Shown here in pieces: positions 45,783 through 57,606 of a stretch of DNA of 64,000 nucleotides (positions within the stretch are counted from its first letter, which is position 1; each line of letters begins with the position of its first letter). Both the position numbers and the translations under genes were made by a program. This stretch comes from Coccinella septempunctata (lineage: Eukaryota > Arthropoda > Insecta > Coleoptera > Coccinellidae), in NCBI RefSeq assembly GCF_907165205.1, contig NC_058189.1, positions 1,304,501-1,368,500 of the forward strand. The letters run 5' to 3'. The notes below the pieces were generated by a model. The model was given only the letters and a program-made list of their open reading frames with translations, did not search any database and was not told where the DNA came from.

Positions 45783-47222
45783 TACATGTTACAACCAATT
45801 GAATTACATGTGTAAATAGGTACTTGCCATTAAATTTTCATAAGGCTTGTCAAAAAATATAAAATATATAAATTGATCGTAAGCCCTTAAGGACTAATAA
45901 ACTGATAATTTATGGGAACCTTTGGTATCTTTAAAGAAGATCCATTGAAGAGGTTGTTTAATGATAATGTTATCCTCAAATACGAAAGTTTATATCTTTG
46001 GAGATGAAAAACTCCGAAATGACATTTGCTGAGGAAGTTCTACTACAATCGGAGCCTAGCTAAAGGGCTATCAGATCTAATCAAGACCCATAACCTTTTT
46101 AACACGAGCTGACCAGGATGACACAATAAAGTCTATTGGCTGAAGCATTGTGAACGCAAACCTTCATCCAACTCGGGACTCTGTCCATCTACCTGTCAAA
46201 TTCCAAAATAATTCACGATTCCAATTTAATAATTATATATGCCATCGTTCGTAAAATGTACACGGCAGCAGGACCTCCAACAACCCAAAATCCAGGTCTT
46301 TTCCACCCCCCCACACTAGCCAGAGTCGATATAATATTCATCACGAATTTTTTCCTGACATCGATTTTCCCCGCAGCTGAAAATTACTAATTAACGACGA
46401 CAGGGATGAGAAAGCCTGTATCCGCACCCCCGCCCCCCACCCTCCGTTACGGCCCCGATCACACGGACCGTCCACGCTCGGCCGTATAAAAAGTGTAATT
46501 AATTTTTCAGATGGATGTGAATATATTGGGTCGATGCGATTTTCTGTGCCGGGAAAATAAATCTAAAAAATACATTCGCGATTTGCGATATTGGAATATG
46601 TGCCCTCGCGAGGGGCGAAGCGAGGGAAGGCGGCGGCGGATTCCGATCGAGAGGGGTTGCGGATTGCGCCACACACACATTAACCAGCCACCCTGGATCA
46701 GTTGTCTCCCTACGCGACGGTTTCATGCGAACATGCAAATCAAACCTGTCATCTCTTGAGCAACCCCTTTCGCGCCGCCACGAACGTTTCTCCCCTTTCG
46801 CGGGGTTGGGGGTGGTTTTTCTGGGAGTTTACGCAACTCCATACGGTTTTTCCCTTTGTTTGCGGCGATGCATCGTAGTTGAAAGGGGCTATTAGTTGTA
46901 TGAGGAGTGTTGGATCCATGTGCACGGCACGGAATCGATCAGGGCGGTTATTCTGAAACTTCATCGTTGGGGGGCGCGTTCCATTATTTACAGAATGTTG
47001 AGGCAGCATGTAATAATATAATTGCCATCACTCGAATATCGAATTATTAGGCTGAATATACTAAAACAACAAGTGAGAAAAAGCACTAGGAAAAAACAAA
47101 AATTATATGGTTTTTCTAAATTTTTGCCTGTTCCTCCAGAGGGTTGTTCTATTTTTCACTTCCCTCTGCTTTGTTTTGGTCTTTCCCAAATCCAAACAAG
47201 GTTTCAGATCAAGCAGATGTTA
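45783..47222. other. Non-coding DNA with GC-rich island 46260-47010
   Basis: The island has short C- and G-runs and open frames on both strands (79-86 codons) without motifs. A TTTTTCAG followed by ATG at 46503-46513 looks like a splice acceptor, but nothing else supports an exon. Confidence 0.4.
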
Positions 47223-48392
47223 CGAGGATCTATTGAAAAATTCTCAGCCTACTATAGAACCAAACAAAATTTCAATATCAAAATATTTTATAAATCAACA
47301 TATTCTCCTCTTAATTGTATACATTTTTCACAGCGAACCTGCAACGTCTCTAGACCTTTCAAAAAAAAATTTTCTTCTTGACCTCCACAGCTTTTATTAC
47401 CTCCTCGTTGGAAGAAAATTTTCGACCATTTAAACTTTTTCTCAGTTGAGGAAGTCGGATGGATCCAAATCTGGTGAATAAGGGGGTTGTTCCAGTAAAT
47501 CAAACGCTAAATCACGAATTTTTTGCATGGCAACATGAGATTTGTGTGCAGGGGCGTTGTCCTGCAAAGGAAAAACATCTTTGGATAGCTTTCCGCGTCT
47601 TTTTTCTTTGATTTTTTTTCTGTAGAGTGGTCAGTAATGTCGAATAATAATCTCCGGTTATTGTTCTACCCTTATCCAGAAAATCAATCATTATAACTTC
47701 ATAGCAATCCCAAAAAAACTGAAGCAAGAACTTTTCCAGCAAATTGTTGGACACGAGACTTCTTACATCTTGGAGAACCAGAGTGTCGCCATTCCACCGA
47801 TTGTTGCTTTGTTTCTGGATCGAAGAAATGTACCTAAAACTCATCCATAGTAACAATTCGGTTTAAGAAGTCTACATCGTTTTCAAATCGAGCACAGAAC
47901 TGAACTATATGATGAACGCGTTTGTATGAAATATTCATTGCTTCAGATATCAGTTTTATCCCAATTCGACGATCTGATAAAATGAAGTCATGAACTGCAT
48001 CGATATTTTCGGGGATTGACAAAGAAACTGGCCTTCCCGATCGGTCATCATCTTCAATGGAAAATTTACCTCTTTTGAAGTTTGCAGTCCAATTTTTCAC
48101 GGTCGCATACGAAGAACATTGATCACCAATGGTATTAAGCATATCTTCGTAAATCTGCTTACCTCTTAACCCTTTTGAATACTTGATGATGGCTCGATAC
48201 TCCAATTTTTCGATTTTCACAATTTCGGCGGGCATCTTCTTTCTTTTAATTTATTGCGTAACTCTGGTTTACTTTTTTGACCTCGAAATTCATACTGACA
48301 CTTCTAATGAGTTATTGTTCGTTGCTATGGTAACGAAATATTTTTTTATGCATGGAACTGGTCTAGGCTAACTAGACATCAATACATCCTCG
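47223..48392 (-). mobile_element. Mariner copy 4, complete ends, catalytic Asp kept
   Basis: 1170 bp between TA at 47221-47222 and TA at 48393-48394. Minus-strand frames: 48235-47834 gives MPAEIVKIEKLEYRAIIKYS ... GKQIYEDML ... DDRSGRPVSLSIPENIDAVH, then HHIV joins directly to QFCARF, losing about 35 residues, and ends near TMDEF. 47856-47512 is the shifted continuation. The second catalytic codon 47559-47561 is GAC, giving LQDNAPAHKS, unlike copies 1 and 2. The third Asp region is damaged (a deletion between LKKS and GSIR). Inactive. Confidence 0.87.
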
Positions 48393-48394
48393 TA

Positions 48395-49489
48395 AACCTG
48401 ACCTGATGTCTTTTTAGAACATTTCGTTAGCTTCAATACCACAATGTCCTGTCTTCCGTAGGAGAATCACCCTATTATAGTCTATAGCCAGTTGGTTTAT
48501 GGTCTGAATGATGGGGTGACTGGTAGGTTTAGGACCTAACATTCATTGTTATTCATGCCCATATCGACGGGTGTTATCCTTATTATTTCAATTCAATTCA
48601 AACCTTAGATTATGGCTACCAATTCTTGTGATCAATTTACTTTTTGGAATTTACTCACTCATAATAACTCGACTAAGCGATCTCGTAGTAATTTCACTCA
48701 AATCTATAAGAGCTGAATGAAATACACGAGACAATAAAAAAATCATCTCAAATTTTACATCTGATTTAATTCGAGTGTTGACGAGATAGAAATAATTTCC
48801 AAATTCGTCCTCCACTTCAAACTTGCAAATAAAAGTTTTAAAGTTCTTCACGACGATAACAAGCTTGAATTCAGGGGTGTATTGGAAAATATTTCATCCA
48901 AAATGAACATTGTCTAGCGTCGATGTTTTCGGTTGAATACTTATTCAAGGTTTTAAAAGAAATTATTATTGATAGTTGCCTGATAATTATGACCTTTCAT
49001 CATTTTAACATGAAAATTATACGCCGACAATCCTAATTTGGTCTTTATAAATTATTGTAACATCGCAGTGGACTTGAGTTATTTTTCGACGTCCCATACA
49101 AACAAATATCAAGGAATTTCGAAATTGACAGTCATGCTAATTAATGTATTCTCGATTCCTATTAAAATTTGGCGAACCTTCTGTGTACGTGTAGAATATA
49201 AACATAGAAAGAAATATAATATAATATTGACATTTTGACAGTCATCAACTGCCATCAGAGAACTGAGCTCACACGTCACCTAAAGCCAGCGTTTTGGAGA
49301 AATTGTCAACTAGTTTCGGCTCCACTTCGAAGTATTAATCACGGTTATTTTTTCAGAAAGCTGATTTACGAATAAATCATTGATCTAGAAACCTTTGGAA
49401 AATCATTGAGTTCATACACATAGATGCACATAGATCTCATCATCATAGGAAAATGTACCCACACGAAAGAGTTTCAGGAAACACCTTAG
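48395..49489. other. Unassigned non-coding DNA
   Basis: Nothing recognised. The segment 48410-48560 is richer in GC and could be an old element, but no family could be assigned. Confidence 0.35.
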
Positions 49490-49762
49490 GACAAGGGGCC
49501 TAGGGGAACTGATGAGTGAATAATCTGTGGGGGAGAGGTTGCTGAAACTCCAGATCACCTAGTGCCAAAATGGCCCGACATTGCTAGCCAAAGCAGAAAA
49601 TGCCTTGGACGACAAAATTGCAGGAGCGAAGAGGTCATTAGAACTCCAGTATCTGAAACAAGGCGACGAGCTGTAGACGATATAGAGGCAAAAACAGCTC
49701 TAATAGCAGCACAATAGATCATAAGGTCGCAAATCAATGCAACCCTCATTGAAATCTAAAGT
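49490..49762 (+). pseudogene. LINE ORF2 C-terminal remnant
   Basis: In one frame: ICGGEVAETPDHLVPKWPDI, then NCRSEEVIRTPVSETRRRAV and EAKTALIAAQ with TAG after it. This is the C-terminal zinc-knuckle region of R1/Jockey-like LINE ORF2 (usually C-x-x-C...H...C, as C-G-E-E-x-E-T-x-x-H-L-L-x-x-C-P). Two of the cysteines are replaced, for example K where L-x-x-C would be. The upstream domains are missing. It is a decayed 5'-truncated copy, and a different family from 59470-62170. Confidence 0.55.
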
Positions 49763-50826
49763 CTTTCTGTGTCCAAAGTAGTAAAATAATCAAAATCTAT
49801 CACAATATTTCGAGATTCACTCATTTATACAGATTCTGCATTCTCATGGAGGAAAACACAGCACAACGGGTAATCACCGTTAAAGGCAAAAAAGGTTTGT
49901 TACTAGTAGCATTTTGTGCGTTTTCTACAAGAGCTAACATTCAATTAATATGAAATTTTTCTTAAACACATACTATTCAAAAAAGCTGTTCGGTCGTGAA
50001 GATTGCTCGACTCGGGTTTGAAAGACTCTTGTTGTCCAAGTTGCTAGCGACGCCTTGCGGGCAGGAAATAAACTCTAGCAATCTGTCAATCATGATAACA
50101 ATATTTTGTATCCTTTAGTTAGGTAGTCGATCGTTAGATCTACACTGCATTGCTATCAGGAAATTGCAGGTTATTTCTGATTAACGAAACCAATACCCGC
50201 GTCCAATAAAAAGACCCGTCAGCGGCAATTTTAGCGATCAAAACAATTTCTTTCGCAACCAGTCGACTAGACACGTTTATTTTTCAGCGTTACAAGTCAC
50301 CCCGAAGGTGATCACTCAAAGTCGGAAATCCAACGTTCGAATTTTTTTCCCGGCGGGGTGAAAACCGGCTACACCCCTGCTCGTTTCAGGCGCTGTTCGC
50401 TGTTGGCAGCACATCGATATTCCGTTCGAATCAGGAACAAAACTTCAATTTTTATAATGAACGTCCCTAATCCAATTTGAATGATGAACGGTCGCGGAAT
50501 ATTTTGCCGTTGCGCTTTTGTCTTCAATTCTATGTTATATTTTTAATGCGGACTATAAATCACCTCGAATTAACTTAATTAAAAATAATTTCGACGAAAT
50601 TGTTCGCCACTACGCGGCGCGCCATTGATTAATCGCAGCCCGGGGATTATGTGTATTTTAATTCGGATCGTGACAAGAAAAAAATTAAAATGGATCGGGA
50701 AATTTGTCGAACATGGCTCCCCCTCGGCCGGCTTCTTCTAGACTAGAAGTATGTATGACGAAAAATGTCCGAAAACTATTGTAAACATTTAAGAATTGTT
50801 TGAATCAGATCAATATACGACATATA
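49763..50826. other. Unassigned DNA with GC-richer patch 50170-50750
   Basis: The patch has no coding signal. It contains an ATTGATTAATCGCAGCC stretch and other homeodomain-like ATTA sites, which are too common in AT-rich DNA to interpret. Confidence 0.4.
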
Positions 50827-51142
50827 CAGGGGTAGGTCTTTGACTTGTACATACATATCATCCAACAGTGTATTTATGAGGTCCTAAGAAAGACTTTTTT
50901 CATTTGCCTTTTTTTCTGACTCGGTCTAGATGAAAAGATATAGCCATTTTAAGTTTCCATGATTTTATCACTTATTATCGTTGTTTATTTTTTCATTTCG
51001 CACAAGAGTAACCAGATTCAAACATAACCCATTCAACCTTTCATTTCCATATAAATATATAAATTATATTTTCTCTGAATGTTCGAATGTTGCCAAGTTA
51101 ACAAACAAAGAACACGATAGTGACAACAAAACTAGAGTAAAG

Positions 51143-51597
51143 CAAATATTGTTACAAATTTCGCCAGCAACCACTGGTCATCAGGAGCATGTAAAAGAAA
51201 TTGTTCAGCCTCTTCTTTACTTACCTTTTTTGGCGTATAACGCTCATTTTTTCGTTTCAGAAACGCTATTACCTTTTGAAATCTGCAAATGACAACTGAA
51301 CGTCATATTTTTCAATAAATTTTTTAAGGAAAACAAATGTGAAGAAAAATAAACAGACATGTTTATGGCAACGCTTCCATAGCTTACGACATTTGCGACA
51401 AATTATTGAGATTTTTTTGGAATTTATCTAACCTTTTTACAAATGAGAAACAAATAAAATATAAAACAATACACGCAAGGTAACGGGTTTTACTGGCTCA
51501 AGGAGGTAACTGACTCGCCTGCGGCTCGTCAGTTATATCCTCCATTCGCCAGTAAAAACCCTTTTACCTTGCTAGTAATGTTATATACTATTACATC
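51143..51597 (-). mobile_element. Crypton copy E, 5' half with internal deletion
   Basis: Reverse complement of the left half of copy A: left end, full hairpin 51479-51568 and the 23-bp repeat 51436-51458. Bases equivalent to about 4531-4817 in copy A are deleted, so the N-terminal recombinase sequence is lost. Both deletion borders in copy A carry TTTGTTTT, a microhomology. Similarity stops at a place matching about 4993. It has no recombinase capacity but keeps the entire 5' signal region. Confidence 0.8.
51479..51568 (-). repeat. 5' hairpin of Crypton E
   Basis: GGTAACGGGTTTTACTGGCT ... GACTCGCC-TGC-GGCTCGTC ... GCCAGTAAAAACCC. Same length and tip as in copy B. Confidence 0.85.
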
Positions 51598-51782
51598 GTA
51601 GGAAAATCCACATTTCTTGACTCCGTGTTGCTATTTTCACAGTACTCCAGGAATGTTAGGCTTTTCCTACCTCATTCTTTCAACCGAACCGAATTGGAAA
51701 AAAATGGTAAAGGAAAAAGTGTTTTTTTTGACCTTAGGAATTTTGTGTTGAAATATATGCACAAATCAAAGATTCACCCTAC

Positions 51783-52537
51783 ATATGATCGCTATCCACT
51801 CGAATTTAACGATGATTTATGAAGATTTATGGAATACAATGCTTGATTCCGAACCCGTTCTGAACTAGACCAAGAACAGTTATGAACTAGACCAAGAACA
51901 GATATGTAGAATCGATCATTGATTCGGTTCTGAACTAGTTCAGGATAGTAACAGAACTGTGTACAGGAACAAACCTTCCATCATCCTTGAACAATGAATC
52001 AATTCCGTTCAAAAACACACATGCAACTTCCCCCCCGCATTTATTTAATTCGAACCCTGCCGCGCCCCCTCTCAGTCAAATTTGAAGCAGTCGCTTTCAA
52101 ATCTATAATATAGGGGTTGGGAGACGGGGGGTGGTTGGTCGGCCGGCGAGAAGCGGGTTATTTCGTTAACGAGTTTTTAAATTTACGCGTGGGTCCGCTT
52201 TGATTAATGAGGGATAGAATAATGAATCCTTTGGAACGGATTTTTGATAACGTTTTTCTCGGATTTCGACGAATGTTTGGCAGGTTCGAGGGAGGGTAGG
52301 TGGTGATTCTGATATCTGTTGGATGATTGAAACACGATATGTGGAATTCATCGCTGTTGGTTGGGAATTTTTCTACTTACGTCATGCGCAGATTCGAGAT
52401 GTGGAATGTGAAACTGTTACATACCTGGAACAAACAAAAAATTAATCAATATTGGTTTATTTCCAGTGTGTGATATCGAAATAAAGGCATTAGTGAGGTG
52501 TAGTAGTGAGTATGATGCGAAATGAAAATATAGTAAA
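51783..52537. other. Unassigned DNA with GC-rich stretch and short internal repeats
   Basis: 51845-51960 has an imperfect repeated phrase (GAACTAGACCAAGAACAG, twice, at 51862 and 51885). 52070-52340 is GC-rich (GGGGTTGGGAGACGGGGGG). No gene. Confidence 0.45.
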
Positions 52538-52756
52538 GGGGAGTCCGGGACTTGCTCAGGTAGGAGACTTGAACTACCTCAAATATTTCAATTCAAATTT
52601 CAAGCAACAGGTATCGTAAGTAGCTTGAGACCTATTGGTAACAAGGCACAACTATTTTCGCCTCCATTTTGGCCGCCATCAGAACAGTTAGGGGAGTGAG
52701 AGGCTTGAACGTAATTTTTTTGTTAGGAAGTAAGAAATTGAATAGTTTTTGTTGTC
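52538..52756 (-). repeat. Family L, copy 3 (one end)
   Basis: Reverse complement of 25340-25562: GGGGAGTCCGGGACTTGCTC, AGGTAGGAGACTTGAAC, CAAGGCACAACTA, TTTTGGCCGCC. Confidence 0.7.
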
Positions 52757-52888
52757 GAATAAATCATGTGTTTAATAATTGTCCCATTTATAAATTTCAG
52801 GATGGTTTTAGAGCTATACATGCAGTTTCCGAATCTTTTTTGAATTGGGTTGTGAATTTTAGGTCAAAGTGCTATATAGAACTTAATT
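52757..52888 (+). pseudogene. LINE 3' fragment, target of mariner 5
   Basis: AATAATTGTCCCATTTATAA and TTTCAGGATGGTTTTAGAGC, then CTATACATGCAGTTTCCGA, match 61997-62110, the C-terminal end of the LINE at 59470-62170 (NNCPIYKFQDGF, AIHAVSESFLNWVV). Mariner 5 begins at the TA at 52889-52890. Confidence 0.7.
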
Positions 52889-52890
52889 TA

Positions 52891-53924
52891 CGAGGATATA
52901 TTGAAAAATTCTTAGCCAAACAAGATTTCAATGTCAAAATATTTTATTACTCAACATATTCTCCTCTTAATTGGATACATTTATAACATCGAACTTGCAA
53001 CGTCCCTTGACCTTTAAAAAAAATGTTTCTTTTTGCTCTGCAAAAAAGACCTTAACAGCTTTTATTACCTCCTCTTTGGAAGATAATTTACGACCTTTTA
53101 AATTTTTTTTCAGTTGAGGAAAGAGATGATAGTCAGATCGCGCCAAATCTGGTGAATAAGGGGGGTGTTCCAGTAATTTCACGAATTTTTTGCATGGCAA
53201 CATGAGATTTCTGTGCAGGGGCGTTGTCCAGCAAAAACAAAACACCTCTGGATAGCTTTCCGCGTCTTTTCTCTTCAATTTTTTTCCATAAAGTGGTTAG
53301 TAATGCCGAATAGAGATCTCCGGTTTATGTTCTACCCTTATTTAAAAAATCATTCATGGCAATCCCAAAAAACTGAAGCAAGAACTTTTCCAGCAGATTT
53401 TTTGACACGAAACTTCTTAGGTCTTGGAGAACCAGAGTGTCGCCATTCCATCGATTGTTGCTTTGTTTTTGGAACCTAGAAATGTACCCAAGTCTCATCC
53501 ATAGTATCAATTCGCTTTAAGAAGTCTTCATCGTTTTCAAATCGAGCACAGATCGAACGCGATGCTTCTACCCTTGCACGCTTTTGGTCAACATTCAAAT
53601 ATTTGGGGATTCATTTTGCATGAATTTCTCTCATGTCTAAATTGACGTGAACTAAATGATGAACGCGTTCGTATGAAATAATCAGTGGTTCAGATATCCA
53701 TTTTAGTCCAATTCGACGGTCTGATGAAATCATGTCATGCACTGCATCGATATTTTCGGGGACTGACACAGAAACTGGCCTTTCCGATCGGTCATCATCT
53801 TCATAGAAAAATTTACCGCTTTTGAGGCTTGCAGTCCAATTTTTCACGGTCGCATACGAAGGACATTGATCACCAAGGGTATTAAGCATATCTTCGTAAA
53901 TCTGCTTACCTCTTAACCCTTTGG
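52891..53924 (-). mobile_element. Mariner copy 5, 5'-truncated, with shared stop codon
   Basis: The right end CGAGGATATATTGA abuts TA 52889-52890. The left part is missing beyond the LRGKQIYEDML codons at 53924. Minus-strand frames: GRPVSVS region with FYEDDDRSERP, LKWISEPL, HHLVHVNLDMREIHAK then TGA (53611-53613). Copy 6 has the same REIHAK-stop in the same place. The second catalytic codon is GAC (53226-53228, LLDNAPAQKS). SNEE-type and PYSPDLARSDYHLF sequences follow. Inactive. Confidence 0.85.
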
Positions 53925-54990
53925 ATAAGCCCTTAAGAAATTTGACGGAAAATGCAATCTCTCTCATAATCTTTGTTTCTTTTTCCATTTTGTCTCGTAA
54001 GAAAATAAAATTATACAATGGTTTTTAACCAATAACTTGAAATTTAGACGCTGAAACACGTTAATTGAGTCCCGATTGTACTTACTCATTTTTAGGCAAT
54101 ATACTTAAAATTTGATTGAGCTCGGATAAAATATCCCCCCTATGATGATTTCTCAACGAGTCGAAACGTTATTCAATTGCTCGCAGGATAAAGCTCATCA
54201 GTCCGAAATGGTCATCGACCCACCCCTTATACCACCAGCATAAACCCACATCCATAGCGCCGTTGATTAAAGAAAATCAATTTCGGCAAAATAGATATTC
54301 ATGTTTGGAATACGATGTAGGTACACATATACAGACATGCACGGTGGATATAATTGAATCAGAAGATTTCTGCTAATGAGGATGCAATTTCAATCCGACA
54401 GAAAGCTAATTCCATGCCTCGCAATGCGTACCTAATAATTGTATATTAAGCAATTTCGCTCTGTATAGTGATCCAAGCATCCATCGAAATTTATATACTG
54501 AATATAAGGTCTAATTGATGCAGAAAGATCACAAACATCGCAGGTAGTAATTATTGTCTGGCCAAGTGCTTATTATGGAACATCGCTCACCGGCCATATT
54601 TTATTATTATTCCTATTGAAACTTTATGTATACCGTAAATTAGGGCCGCGGATTCAGCTACTTGTCATAATAATATCTAATTTGATGTGGTGTTAATTCG
54701 GGGTGCGGGAAATAAAAATGATGGGGGGGAGATTGCGTCTAGATGGCTGATAATGCAAGCTGTCAGAACTGTATTCAGGATATTTCCATCGTATTTTTTC
54801 ATCCACATCGCCATATTTTCATGCTCCGACTCATAAGGCTATATGTATATCGATTCACCAACTGGACGAAGGGGTTGCTCAGTAGGGTAGTGATCAATAG
54901 ATTTTCAAACACTAAGGGAGAAAACGTTTGGAATGGAGAAGCTTCAATAATAGTGAAGGAAGAAAGATGAACTGAAAGCAATCTCAAATA
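53925..54990. other. Unassigned non-coding DNA
   Basis: AT-rich, no repeats or domains. A CGATATTT-type tract and a TTATTATTATT run (54601) only. Confidence 0.4.
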
Positions 54991-56499
54991 CACTGCGCAA
55001 AAAAATTAACGCACATTATGGAAATCTCAAATTTATTCTACAACTGAAGGTGTTCTCAATGATAATTATTTTTAACAGAATTATGCATGCATATTTTATC
55101 CACTTTCAACGGTTTTCTTTAATACAGATGTTTTTTCCTAGCAGGAATAAAAAAAGATGATATTATCAGATTTTGAATGTATTGGCTCCATTTTAAAATC
55201 AGTTGTTCTCGATCAATTCTAGTAATCAATAGTTTTTCTTTCGTTTGATTTTCCATACTCGATCGCTATGCAACGCGAAACACGCAATTTGACCCAAGAG
55301 GAATGTGCCCAAGCGGTAGTTTTGCGAGAAGAAGGGTGGACATACACAAGAATTGCAGAAAGGTTTGGAGTTTCCCATACATGTGTGTCCAAATGGTTGC
55401 AGCGATTCAGGGAGACAGGCATGAATGTCAGAAGACCAGGACAGGGTAGACCACGGGTAACAACTGCCATTCAAGAACGTTACTTGAGAGTTTCTTCGTT
55501 GAGACAACGGTTTGCAACCGCTCGCCTCCTTCAAATTCAGCTTGAACAAACTCATGACGTAAAAATTAGCACTCAGACAATAAGAAATCGCCTCAGAGAA
55601 TATGATTTAAGGCCTCGTGTCGCGGCAAGAGGCTCAGCTCTTACTCCAGCCCTTCGAAAGGTGCGTTTAGATTTTGCGAGAGAGCATATCCATTGGGAAG
55701 AGGCCGATTGGGAAAGAGTTCTCTTCACAGATGAGTCTAGATTCTGCCTCTACCATTGTGATCGACGTTCCCTTGTATACAGACGTCCACATGAAAGATA
55801 TGCTCAGTGCAATTTCCTGAATACTACTGGTTTCGGGGGAGGATCGATTATGATATGGGGTGGAATATCTTTGACTGCTCGCACAGACCTAGTGGTCGTT
55901 GATAATGGCGCTATGAATGCTGAGAAGTATATAAGGAACATTCAAAGAGCATGTAGTGCCATTTGCCCATTACATTGGTGAAAATTTCATTTTTATGGAC
56001 GATAATGCCAGACCCCATCGTGCGCGCATCGTTCAGGAGTACCTTGAAGAGGTCTCTCGAATGGAAAGGCCAGCAAGAAGTCCAGATCTCAATCCGATTG
56101 AGCAGGTTTGGGACAACCTCAATAGAAGGCAGAAAATCATCCAGCTACTCTTAATGACTTAGGAATCCAACTCGGAGAAATCTGGGAAGGATTAGATCAG
56201 AACATTTTAAGATCACTCATTTTGAGTATGAACCGTCGTTGCCGAGCTGTAATCAACGCAAGGGGTGGAAATACCAAGTATTAAATCACTAATCAGCATT
56301 TCAGTATTTTGAAAATTGTTCATTTCTCTTCTGTCACATAAGATTCGGTGAAATCCTGAATTTTTCTTCCATTTAATGTGCCTTGTTTCGTTCAAAACCT
56401 TCCCGAGAGAACATAAAAAATAAGTTATAAAGTCAATGCAGAGTTAACATCCATTAAAATTGAGATTTTCAGAATGTGCGTTAATTTTTTTGATCAGTG
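54991..56499 (+). mobile_element. Complete Tc1-like element with TIRs and TA duplication
   Basis: 1509 bp between TA 54989-54990 and TA 56500-56501. The left end CACTGCGCAAAAAAATTAAC, then GCACATTATG, matches the right end inverted (CACTGATCAAAAAAATTAAC, then GCACATTCTG). The similarity extends on to AATCTCAAATTT / AATCTCAATTTT, about 45 bp in all. It contains the frameshifted transposase 55268-56284. The sharp termini indicate a relatively recent insertion. Confidence 0.92.
55268..56284 (+). pseudogene. Tc1-like DD34E-type transposase, two frameshifts
   Basis: ATG 55268: MQRETRNLTQEECAQAVVLR, helix-turn-helix (RIAERFGVSHTCVSKWLQRF), a linker GRPR-like (GQGRPRVTT), second HTH (STQTIRNRLREYDLRPRV), then first Asp in VLFTDESRF and GGGSIMIWGGI. 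A frameshift near 55948 (RNIQRA to HVVPFAHYIGENF) and a second near 56125 (RRQK to NHPATLNDLG) break the frame. Second Asp in FMDDNARPH and Glu in SPDLNPIEQVWD; the spacing here is 32 residues, because two residues seem lost. The end is MNRRCRAVINARGGNTKY. The N-terminal 227 codons are intact and could make a DNA-binding fragment. About 30% shared motifs with the 26810 enzyme; a distinct family. Confidence 0.88.
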
Positions 56500-56501
56500 T
56501 A

Positions 56502-57606
56502 GTTTGTTGATCATCTGATGAATAAAAATTTTTATCCACCAATGATTAGTTCCGGAATAGTTAGGACTGTTTGTATTCTCACCCATTTGACCGGAACTAT
56601 ACGAGAGACAAAATATGAACTGAGATCTCGCCAAAGTCATTTTCCAGCGAGAAACGGAGGAATATATCACAATATAGTTAAGTCCCGTGTCGTCTTTTAC
56701 ATAATATAGAAATAAAGATTCATAAAGCACATGATATTCCATGCGCGTGGATATAATGCCATGCAAATTATAACAGCGAGGAAAGGGAATTTGAATTTTT
56801 GTTTTTCATATCTTATATTGTAATAATGCATGAGTAATGTCGAGAAAATATAACATTTTATGCTAATGGAAGGAAAATGTATATTTTTCAAATGGGTGCA
56901 ATTTGGCGAATCTACTTAGTTGATTTATGGATCTGTAGGAGAACGAAAATTATCCGCTGAAAAGTAAAAACGTGCTTAGCGAAATTCTTATCTTCAATTG
57001 CATGAATGAAAATTCTACCTAATTGTTCATGAAATCGATTCACATGCAAACAAAAGGGACTAGCTTTAAGTTCTCGAATTGGTCTGGCAGAAGTCGAAGT
57101 CCCTAACATTCAGGTAGGCTTTTAATTCATCTTCCTTTTTTGATTCTGTTAATTTTATATCGCCTTTATACGGAGCTGTATGAAATCAGATAGAAGATAA
57201 TTTGAATTGGTGCCTTTTTCTGGCAAATTCAGAGAGCTTCAAGTTGTCCTGGAATATATATTATTTTGATATGGAGCATTACAATTTTCAACATAAACAA
57301 TAATTGTAGCATATGTATAAGATACAGTTTTAGCAGAGGTTAGCATAACGCTGTACCATACAATTTTGCGTATGATACAAGAGCTTAGGGAAAAACCCCA
57401 ATAAAAAAACCTTTACTCCCCGTCACTATAGAGGATTGTAAGAATTGAAACTGTTTAAAAAATAAGCTGAAATATTTCATATTGAAGGGTATCTCGCACT
57501 GCAAAAATTGATTCTTTTCACGAAGAAAAATAAAGAGTCTTCTCCAAGTTACCAGAATCTTTCATCTCAATAAAAAAAAATAAAAGTAGCAAAATGTGAG
57601 ATAATA
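56502..57606. other. Unassigned non-coding DNA
   Basis: No recognised repeats; short frames on both strands lack motifs. A GC-poor region throughout. Confidence 0.4.

Larger units (their letters stand above)
50827..51782 (+). mobile_element. Family M, copy 5, split by a Crypton fragment
   Basis: Left end CAGGGGTAGGTCTTTGACTT, M-like until about 50972 (GATATAGCCATTTTAAGTTT). Right part from about 51655 (CAACCGAACCGAATTGG, GGTAAAGGAAAAAGTG), ending AAATCAAAGATTCACCCT. Between them lie about 170 bp of unknown DNA and the inverted Crypton E (51143-51597). This is the clearest case of a Crypton inside M. Confidence 0.65.

Noticed and set aside
46503..46513. Pyrimidine tract with CAG directly before ATG (splice acceptor-like)
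   Set aside because: Following 82-codon frame has no protein features and no donor partner can be identified.
52100..52130. G-rich run as possible G-quadruplex
   Set aside because: Fewer than four separated runs of three or more G in a short span.
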